This document shows, piece by piece, positions 5,773 through 11,010 of a stretch of DNA of 11,010 nucleotides (position 1 is the stretch's first letter; the number at the start of each line of letters is the position of its first letter). Source of the stretch: CAZSVI01 sp964610205 (GTDB lineage: Bacteria; Bacillota; Clostridia; DSM-8532). Made by a program: the position numbers and the translations under genes. The notes under the pieces were generated by a model. That model worked only from the letters and a program-made list of their open reading frames with translations, ran no database searches and was not told the origin of the DNA. The stretch lies in contig CAZSVI010000124.1 of NCBI GenBank assembly GCA_964610205.1, positions 1 to 11,010 of the forward strand. Direction: 5' to 3'.

Positions 5773-6691
5773 ATGAGTATTATAGATGGAAACAGAACCA
5801 ATACATGCCCATATCCCAATAGTGGCCCGGATAGGCCGCGGTTTCCAAAACGTGCGGTCATTACCGCCGGGATGCCTTATGGCAATAAAGAACTCCATCT
5901 GGGGCATATCGGAGGGGTTTTTGTTCATGCCGATACTTTTGCGCGTTTTTTACGGGATCGTATTGGAAAAGAAAACGTAATTTTTATATCGGGAACAGAC
6001 TGTTATGGTTCTCCTATTCTGGAACATTATCGGCGTTTGGTTGCAGAGGGTTCATTCCAAGGAACCATTGATGAATTTGTTTCGTTCAATCATAATAAGC
6101 AGAAAGAAGTTTTAAGCATATACAATATCGCCATCGATCTTTTTGCGGCTTCCAGTATTGGGCGGGCCGCGGAAATACATCGTGAAGTTTCTTCCGAGTT
6201 TATTACGTCCCTTTATAAAAATGGCCATTTGATACAAATGACTACTTCACAGTTTTATGATGCCGAGTTTAATAGAGATAATGAATGAATCCATTAAAAC
6301 GATTCTTGAATTTGAACGTTTGATGGCTAAATGCGATTTTCATCTGGTAATGAACCTAATGGATACTTACCTCCGTAATATCAACAAATACTGGTCAAAA
6401 AACATCCGGGAAGCGGAAAACAATAATGATCAGAATCTTCGTCTTCAGGTGTTGGTGGATACCTTTCATATGGTCCGGACGGGGACAGTCCTGATGCACC
6501 CTATTGCACCAGAGGGAACCGGAATGATTTTGGAATATTTAAACCTTGGGGAGGATTTCTGGAGTTGGGATCGGATATTTGAACCTATCTATGCTTTTAT
6601 GGATGATCCGCAGGAACATCAATTAAAATTTCTTGAGCCAAGGGTGGATTTTTTTAAAAAACATCCCAGTCAGAGTAAAACAGAGTTCTAA
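5773..6691 (+). pseudogene. MetRS-like class I aminoacyl-tRNA synthetase gene with internal deletion
   Basis: Frame 1 (5773-6288, 171 codons) is the N-terminal half of a methionyl-tRNA synthetase-like Rossmann domain, with TAGMPYGNKELHLGHIGG (HIGH-type motif HLGH at 42-45) and FISGTDCYGSPI (72-83). It is cut off soon after the CP-domain entry SQFYDAEFN. Frame 2, shifted by one base (from ATG 6257 or 6281 to 6691), is the helical anticodon-binding C-terminal domain: NESIKTILEFERLMAKCDF, then HMVRTGTVLMHPIAPEGT. The rest of the CP domain with its zinc knuckle, the KMSKS loop and the stem-contact region are missing, some 250 residues or more. The first frame has a good ribosome binding site (GGAG 5761-5764). 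The two frames overlap at ATGAATGA (6281-6288), so both halves might still be made, but without KMSKS no aminoacylation is expected. The canonical DEHG segment reads DCYG, so the parent was already a divergent paralogue. Confidence 0.82.
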
Positions 6692-6779
6692 TGAACATAA
6701 ACTGGGAAAATATCATAAAATAGTCATATAATAATATAGAATCCGGGCAAAATAAAAAAACAGAGAGGGAAGCAGATAA

Positions 6780-7037
6780 ATGAAGCCGTCAGAAATAATA
6801 AACAAAAATGATCAAGGCAATCAAAAAGGGCATGGTCAGTACCAAGAGTATAAACGATGCGAATTATGTAATGTACCGATATTCCGTAACCCTTGTCAGG
6901 ATGAAAGAAGTACTGGAGTTTTTAGAGGAAAAGGGAAAATACTTTGTAACAAGTGTGTAGCAACTCTTGCGAAGATACCTACCAAACAAGCGCTTCAAGC
7001 TTTAGATAACGCATCCGAGATATACCGGAAAGAATGA
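6780..7037 (+). CDS. Small cysteine-rich, probably zinc-binding protein of unknown function
   Basis: An 85-residue soluble protein with a polar N-terminus (1-24) and cysteines at 27, 30, 39, 56 and 59: RCELC, then 25 residues, then CNKC. Two CxxC pairs at this distance suggest a single zinc ribbon or treble-clef finger. The C-terminal helix (about 63-83) is alanine-rich and amphipathic. GAGGG (6765-6769) stands ten bases before the ATG. A perfect -10 hexamer TATAAT (6727-6732) lies upstream with no good -35, so expression could be from here or by read-through from 5512. A strong terminator follows at 7073. I do not recognise the family; it could be a small regulator or an accessory protein. 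Confidence 0.6.
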   Translation: MKPSEIINKNDQGNQKGHGQYQEYKRCELCNVPIFRNPCQDERSTGVFRGKGKILCNKCVATLAKIPTKQALQALDNASEIYRKE

Positions 7038-7072
7038 ATTAAATGTATTTGATAAACCTGAAAAGCTAAATA

Positions 7073-7121
7073 AAGGTTTCACCCTTTTCCCTATGCAATG
7101 TAGGGGAAGGAGTGAAACCTT
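7073..7121. terminator. Long hairpin terminator between convergent genes
   Basis: Bases 7073-7093 pair with 7101-7121 (21 positions, one mismatch and two G-U) around a seven-base loop. On the plus strand it is followed by TGTTCCTTATATT, a weak T tract; on the minus strand by TTTATTTAGCTTTT. It separates the small cysteine protein (plus) from the helicase remnant (minus) and probably serves both directions. Confidence 0.7.
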
Positions 7122-7164
7122 GTTCCTTATATTCTCGCAGGAACATGCCAATATAGCTGTATCC

Positions 7165-7767
7165 CTATTTACCTAATATGCGCTGCAACACACGCTTGAA
7201 GAAAGGTTTCTTCGTTGTACCCGCCTGGGTGTGCGTATTTTCGTTCTCTCTTTTTGCGGGCGTTATAATGGTTTTCACAGAACGGGGTTGTATGGGCTTG
7301 GCAGCTGTGTGAATGGGTTTTGGCTGCTGGCGAGGATGCTCTGTCCGGTTCCTTATGGGTGCTTTATGGTTCGTGATTGTTCTACCCTCGAACGGTCGAT
7401 CCCGGTGCTTCCTATTGTGTTGTAATTGTTGTGTAGGTGCAGGCCTGGGCTTATGCGGGGCTTTCTTTTGGTTTGGAACTGAAGAGGGCTTAGGAGATTT
7501 ATTCTTTACTGAATTCGCCCGGATCCATTTTTCTGCCGTAGCTCTGCGCTCATTAAAATCAGCTTCCGTAGGCAATTCTCCTTCAACAATCAACGCGCCG
7601 ATATGCTCTTCTATTTCATAAAGGCTCATAATATCATCACCTGTAACCAAAGTGATGGCATGGCCTCCATTCCCGGCTCTGCCTGTGCGTCCAATCCTGT
7701 GTACGTAACTATCTTTTTCTACAGGGACATCATAGTTAATAACCAAAGACAGATCATCGACATGAAT
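7165..7767 (-). pseudogene. 3' fragment of a DEAD-box RNA helicase gene
   Basis: The 200 codons ending at 7165 encode the last part of a DEAD-box helicase: IHVDDLSLVINYDVP (end of motif V and the following strand), then YVHRIGRTGRAG (motif VI, arginine fingers) and GHAITLVTGDD, then a basic low-complexity tail rich in K, P, Q, N and R ending FFKRVLQRILGK. Such tails bind RNA non-specifically. The Walker A, DEAD and SAT motifs are absent: upstream of codon 1 (above 7767) the same strand is only the antisense of pheT. An open frame continues to 8037 but is not helicase. No ribosome binding site or start precedes the fragment. The frame is otherwise uninterrupted, so the loss looks recent, or the junction is an assembly chimera. 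Confidence 0.85.
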
Positions 7768-8319
7768 ACTGACACCATCAGAATTGACTTTGATAAAGCT
7801 TATGTAGATAAATATACAGGCATTGACATAAGCTCCGACCAGATAGAGGAAACCTTGACAGCCCTTGGATTTGGTGTGACTCGTGATATAGATGAGTTCA
7901 GTCTGATTGTTCCTACATGGAGGGCGACCAAGGATGTTACCATGAAAGCGGACATTATTGAAGAGATTACCCGTATCTACGGATATGATAACTTTGACAT
8001 CCGTTCTACGAAGAGCTTCCTGACACCGGTTCGCCATAGTGTAGAGAGAAGAAACGAGTACCGGATGAAGGAACTTTTATCAGAGCGCTATGCAATGAAT
8101 GAGGTTCATAGCTACATCTGGTACGAGTCAAAGCTGAATAAGGAGTTGGGCATTGTTACAGAGCCTAATATCCGTATTATCAATTCCATAACAGCGGAAA
8201 ATGATACAATCCGTTCTACCATGATTCCCAGCTTACTTGGGTTTGTAGCCAAGAATGTAGATTCTAACCCGGAAATGGGTATGTTTGAAATCGGCCGCAT
8301 AGCTAACGGTGAAGTATAG
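7768..8319 (+). pseudogene. pheT: Internal fragment of pheT (phenylalanyl-tRNA synthetase beta chain)
   Basis: The 183 codons cover the B5 domain and the start of the catalytic-like core of PheRS beta, roughly the middle quarter of a protein of about 790-800 residues. Recognisable pieces are TDTIRIDFDK, GIDISSDQIEETLTALGF, VPTWRATKDVTMKADIIEEI (42-66 region), RIYGYDN (69-75), and MFEIGRIANGEV at the end. Both ends are broken. The 5' end abuts a helicase fragment on the other strand at about 7768, and the 3' end stops at TAG 8317-8319, where an IS3-like end begins. There is no start codon of its own and no pheS nearby, so it cannot yield a working beta chain. An intact pheT is expected elsewhere in the genome, since the gene is essential. 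The reading frame is still open throughout. Confidence 0.88.
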
Positions 8320-8440
8320 TGGAGTTGCTGGACACGCAGAAAGGCACTATAATAATACTTGAAGGGGGCGTAACCAGAATGAATACAAGGAAAAAATATA
8401 CACCGGAATACAAGAAAGAAATCGTGAAATTAGTAACTGG
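8320..8440 (+). mobile_element. Left-end remnant of an IS3-family-like insertion sequence
   Basis: Homology to pheT ends at 8316-8319 and is followed by TGGAGTTGCTGGACACGCAG, which starts with TG as IS3-type ends do. Then come a promoter (8325-8353) and the start of an orfA-like transposase gene. No matching right end (TGTCCAGCAACTCCA on the plus strand) is found downstream in the window, so the element is truncated. The right boundary given is approximate: transposase similarity fades near codon 20-25 of orfA. Confidence 0.6.
8325..8353 (+). promoter_or_regulatory. Transposase promoter inside the IS remnant
   Basis: TTGCTG (8325-8330) and a perfect TATAAT (8348-8353) are 17 bases apart, right behind the IS left end and 26 bases before the orfA-like ATG. 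It is consistent with an element that brings its own promoter. Confidence 0.6.
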
Positions 8441-8522
8441 AAGAGTTAAAAATTTTGAATTTGAAACACGAACAAATACGGTACAAGGAATTTGCTTACA
8501 ACATTTATATAAACTTTTTTAG
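8379..8522 (+). pseudogene. Truncated IS3-type transposase OrfA
   Basis: The ATG at 8379 follows AAGGGGG (about ten bases upstream). The first residues, MNTRKKYTPEYKKEIVKLV, are the typical start of the helix-turn-helix OrfA of IS3-like elements. After about residue 20 (GRVKNFEFE) the sequence no longer resembles OrfA, and the frame ends after 47 residues, against roughly 90-100 for a full OrfA. OrfB, with the DDE catalytic core, is absent. Not expected to be active. Confidence 0.65.
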
Positions 8523-8576
8523 CTGTACACCATAGAATTTTTATACAGGATTTTGATATTGATTTGGTTAAAAATA

Positions 8577-8605
8577 TTGTTATTTGGTATATAATGCTAT
8601 ATAAT
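8577..8605 (+). promoter_or_regulatory. Promoter of the septum protein gene, with overlapping palindrome
   Basis: TTGTTA (8577-8582) and a perfect TATAAT (8600-8605) are 17 bases apart. A second perfect TATAAT sits ten bases earlier (8590-8595). The downstream -10 lies within the palindrome GCTATA-TAA-TATAGC (8596-8610), which could serve as an operator. The leader to the ATG at 8679 would be about 67 bases. Confidence 0.6.
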
Positions 8606-8678
8606 ATAGCTAAGAAAAAGTTTTTTATATCGGGCTGCTGAAATGCAGTTCTGTTTACAAAAGAAAAGAGGAAACCGG

Positions 8679-8954
8679 ATGCGTGCGAAAAAGAAGCTTA
8701 GTCCGCTGGTTATTATATTTATGACTGGTCTTATTGTATATTTTCTTGTTACCTTTTTTCAGCAGCGGGATGAAATATCCATTATTGTTTCTGAGATGCG
8801 TGTACTGCAGAATAAAATAGATCAGGAGAAAGAAACCCAGGAAAAGCTGCTTGAACAGCAGAGTAAACTGGAAAGTGATGAGTTTATTGAGAGTATTGCC
8901 AGGGAAAAGCTTGGAATGGTAAAATCAGGCGAAAGATTGTTTGTAGCGGATTGA
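8679..8954 (+). CDS. FtsB/DivIC-like septum formation initiator protein
   Basis: A 91-residue bitopic protein: a basic N-terminus (MRAKKK) inside the cell, one membrane segment at about 8-27, a coiled coil at about 31-65 (EMRVLQNKIDQEKETQEKLL) outside, and the family's C-terminal ending SIAREKLGMVKSGERLF (72-88). Proteins of this type form the FtsB/FtsL/FtsQ (DivIC) complex that activates septal wall synthesis; a role in sporulation septation is also possible. The ATG at 8679 is chosen because AGAGG (8667-8671) is seven bases upstream. An in-frame ATG at 8643 lacks a ribosome binding site and would put extra residues before the basic end. The gene stands alone between the IS remnant and glnS, with its own promoter, so context does not tell which paralogue it is. 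Confidence 0.88.
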   Translation: MRAKKKLSPLVIIFMTGLIVYFLVTFFQQRDEISIIVSEMRVLQNKIDQEKETQEKLLEQQSKLESDEFIESIAREKLGMVKSGERLFVAD

Positions 8955-9010
8955 ACATATGAATATATTATTTATATCAGAACAGTCCCATGCAAGGGCG
9001 GATAAAGCAC

Positions 9011-9043
9011 CGGAGCGTATCCTTTTACAAAAGGTACGCTCCG
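9011..9043. terminator. Hairpin terminator between the septum protein gene and glnS
   Basis: CGGAGCGTA (9011-9019) pairs with TACGCTCCG (9035-9043), and CCTTTT with AAAAGG extends the stem inward after one bulged T. It lies between two convergent genes. The T tracts on either side are weak (TCATGTGTTGCCTTTT on plus, GTGCTTTATC on minus), so it may act in both directions but with modest strength. Confidence 0.5.
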
Positions 9044-9089
9044 TCATGTGTTGCCTTTTAAATTACTGATTTATTAAATGTTTTAAAGC

Positions 9090-10772
9090 TCAATTTTTAC
9101 CCGATATTTTCGCCCATGTATCCTTCAGTGACACAGTGCGGTTGAAAACAAGGCTTCCTTTTTTAAATTCACTGCTATCCGCACAAAAATAACCCGTCCG
9201 GATAAACTGGAAGAAATCACCCGGCTTTGCGTTTTCAAGGGAGGGTTCCAGCTTGCAGTTTTTCATAATAAAAAGGGACTCCGGGTTTAAATTTAATTTG
9301 TAATCTTCTCCTTCAGGTACATCATCCGGCTCTTCCTTTTTAAACAAATGATCATAAAGGCGAACCTCGGCATTGACCGCATGAGCTGCGGAAACCCATT
9401 GCAGAGTGCCTTTAACCTTGCGTCCGTCGGGGGAATTCCCACCCCGGCTGAGCGGGTCATAGGTACAGTGGACCTCGGTAATCTGCCCGGTATCATTTTT
9501 AATAAAGCTTTGACATTTTATGAAGAAGGCGTTTTTCAGACGCACCTCTCCACCGGGTTTCAGACGGAAATATTTATTCGGCGGATTTTCTTCGAAATCG
9601 TCACGTTCAATATAAATTACTTTGGAAAAGGAAACCTTTCTTGTTCCGGCGTCCGGAACCTCAGGATTATTCTCCACATCCATTTCCTCTGCAAGGTCAT
9701 CAGGATAGTTATCAATAACAACCTTCAGAGGATTTAGTATCGCCATTACACGCTGGGCCCGCCTGTTCAGATCTTCACGGATGCAGTGTTCCAGTACTCC
9801 ATAATCAACGACACTATAGGTTTTTGCCACCCCGATTATTTCGCAGAACCGGCGGATTGACTCCGGCGTATATCCTCTGCGGCGCAACCCCGACAGAGTA
9901 GGCATTCTGGGGTCATCCCAGCCGTCCACAATTTTATTCTGAACGAGATCAAGAAGTTTACGCTTGCTCATCATTGTATACGAAAGGTTTAACCGTGCGA
10001 ATTCGTATTGGTGGGGTGGATTTTTTATATCCAGTTTTTCAATAACCCAGTCGTATAGTGGCCGGTGATCTTCAAACTCCAATGAGCACAGAGAATGTGT
10101 AATATTTTCAATGGCGTCCTCTATGGGGTGAGCGTAGTCATACATGGGGTAAATGCACCATTCATTTCCCGTACGATGGTGGGAAATTTTCAGAATACGG
10201 TAAATAACAGGGTCACGCATATTCATATTAGGGGAAGCCATATCAATTTTAGCCCGAAGAACTTTTTCACCGTTATCAAATTCCCCGTTTTTCATACGTC
10301 GGAACAGATCCATATTTTCCTCAATGGAACGGCTGCGGTAGGGGCTCTCTTTTCCCAGCTCGGTAAGTGTTCCGCGATATTCCCGTATTTCATCGGCTGA
10401 AAGGTCGTCCACATATGCCAGACCCTTATTAACTAAATAAAGGGCATATTCATAAAACTTTTCATAGTAATCCGATGCGTAATATAAGCGATCCGCCCAG
10501 TCAAAACCCAGCCATTTCACATCTTCAATTATTGAGTCGACATATTCTGTGTCTTCCTTCGATGGGTTTGTATCATCAAAACGTAAATTGCACAGTCCGT
10601 GATACTTTTCAGCCATTCCGAAACTGATACAGACAGCTTTGGCGTGCCCGATATGCAGATAACCGTTGGGTTCAGGCGGGAACCGCGTATGGATTTGCTT
10701 TACCTTCCCCGATTTCAAATCCTCTTCAATAATATTCTGAATAAAATTCGATACTTTTATGGATTCATCCAT
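9090..10772 (-). CDS. glnS: Glutaminyl-tRNA synthetase
   Basis: GlnRS charges tRNA-Gln directly with glutamine in the cytoplasm. The 560-residue length matches the family (554 in E. coli). PPEPNGYLHIGHAKAV carries the HIGH motif at 40-43, and LSYTMMSKRKL carries the KMSKS-type loop (MSK at 268-270). RFDDTNPSKED and the GlnRS-type ending with two beta-barrel anticodon domains follow. The ATG at 10772 has GGAG eight bases upstream (10781-10784). The open frame continues to 10967, but only through promoter and leader DNA. Most Bacillota lack GlnRS and use GluRS plus the GatCAB amidotransferase, so this gene points to one of the clostridial lineages that acquired it. No T-box leader is present; the leader is about 38 bases. 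Confidence 0.97.
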   Translation of the reverse strand: MDESIKVSNFIQNIIEEDLKSGKVKQIHTRFPPEPNGYLHIGHAKAVCISFGMAEKYHGLCNLRFDDTNPSKEDTEYVDSIIEDVKWLGFDWADRLYYASDYYEKFYEYALYLVNKGLAYVDDLSADEIREYRGTLTELGKESPYRSRSIEENMDLFRRMKNGEFDNGEKVLRAKIDMASPNMNMRDPVIYRILKISHHRTGNEWCIYPMYDYAHPIEDAIENITHSLCSLEFEDHRPLYDWVIEKLDIKNPPHQYEFARLNLSYTMMSKRKLLDLVQNKIVDGWDDPRMPTLSGLRRRGYTPESIRRFCEIIGVAKTYSVVDYGVLEHCIREDLNRRAQRVMAILNPLKVVIDNYPDDLAEEMDVENNPEVPDAGTRKVSFSKVIYIERDDFEENPPNKYFRLKPGGEVRLKNAFFIKCQSFIKNDTGQITEVHCTYDPLSRGGNSPDGRKVKGTLQWVSAAHAVNAEVRLYDHLFKKEEPDDVPEGEDYKLNLNPESLFIMKNCKLEPSLENAKPGDFFQFIRTGYFCADSSEFKKGSLVFNRTVSLKDTWAKISGKN

Positions 10773-10817
10773 ATATATCACTCCGTTCCCAAAGCTATCG
10801 GTTCTACTTAATGCTTT

Positions 10818-10846
10818 ATTATAAGGCATTTTATAATCATTGTAAA
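10818..10846 (-). promoter_or_regulatory. Sigma-A type promoter of glnS
   Basis: On the minus strand TTTACA (10841-10846) and a perfect TATAAT (10818-10823) are 17 bases apart, with the start point near 10811. An 11-base direct repeat TTATAAGGCAT occurs at 10819-10829 (over the -10) and 10880-10890. Beyond 10847 to the window end I see no gene that I can support. Confidence 0.75.
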
Positions 10847-11010
10847 CAAAATTCAAAAATCGCATAATACTTTCCGGAGTTATAAGGCATATCTGAAGTA
10901 TCAAGCCCCAAGCCTTAAAGAAATCAATTATTAGATTAGATAGGAATTTGCTTTTAGAGTACTCCATAAACGTTATGTTATTTCAAGGTGGTATATACTA
11001 TAAAAAGTAA

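Noticed and set aside
7231..7621. Plus-strand open frames over the helicase tail
   Set aside because: They are antisense shadows of the basic low-complexity tail.
7768..8037. N-terminal 90 residues of the minus-strand frame that ends in the helicase fragment
   Set aside because: This part is the reverse complement of the pheT fragment and has no helicase similarity.
9348..10400. Plus-strand open frames within glnS
   Set aside because: They are antisense shadows of a well-conserved GlnRS coding region.
10773..10967. 65-residue N-terminal extension of GlnRS
   Set aside because: The extension contains the promoter at 10818-10846, and the family N-terminus and ribosome binding site agree on 10772.
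1..11010. CRISPR arrays, tRNA or rRNA genes
   Set aside because: No regularly spaced repeats beyond the single two-copy unit at 94-187, and no tRNA-like cloverleaf or rRNA sequence was recognised on either strand.

Overview
The window looks like chromosome of an endospore-forming, low-GC Gram-positive bacterium of the class Clostridia (Bacillota). The evidence is a Bacillus/Clostridium-type riboflavin operon behind an FMN riboswitch, a SleB-type cortex/wall hydrolase behind a c-di-AMP riboswitch, AT-rich DNA with strong AGGAGG ribosome binding sites and near-consensus sigma-A promoters, and a GlnRS gene, which only part of the Bacillota carry. The genus cannot be fixed from the sequence alone.

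Layout. 1-3735: the 3' end of an FMN riboswitch, its intrinsic terminator, an imperfect 47-bp tandem repeat, then ribD-ribE-ribBA-ribH in the order of their use, with short gaps or overlaps. Together they convert GTP and ribulose 5-phosphate to riboflavin (except for the phosphatase step), under feedback by FMN. 3861-4866: a promoter, a c-di-AMP riboswitch and a secreted two-LysM SleB/CwlJ-type hydrolase whose signal peptide reading frame is broken by an apparent one-base loss. 4873-5413: a convergent small J-domain protein gene with its own promoter. The intrinsic terminator of the hydrolase lies inside the J-protein gene, on the codons of the HPD motif.

5483-8522 is a region of broken genes between housekeeping genes. 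It holds a strong promoter feeding a long rod-shaped inverted-repeat RNA, a MetRS-like gene with a large internal deletion, a small four-to-five-cysteine protein that appears intact, the 3' part of a DEAD-box helicase gene abutting an internal fragment of pheT in the opposite orientation, and the left part of an IS3-like insertion sequence that cuts pheT. 8577-10846: a FtsB/DivIC-like septum protein gene with its own promoter, a hairpin terminator, and a complete glnS on the minus strand with a clear promoter and a short leader.

The most notable items are the rod RNA ahead of the broken MetRS-like gene, the terminator written into the HPD codons, the frameshifted riboswitch-controlled hydrolase, the helicase/pheT junction, and the duplicated segment between the FMN riboswitch and ribD. 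I found no clear evidence of a complete new multi-gene system; the rod RNA is the best candidate for something undescribed.
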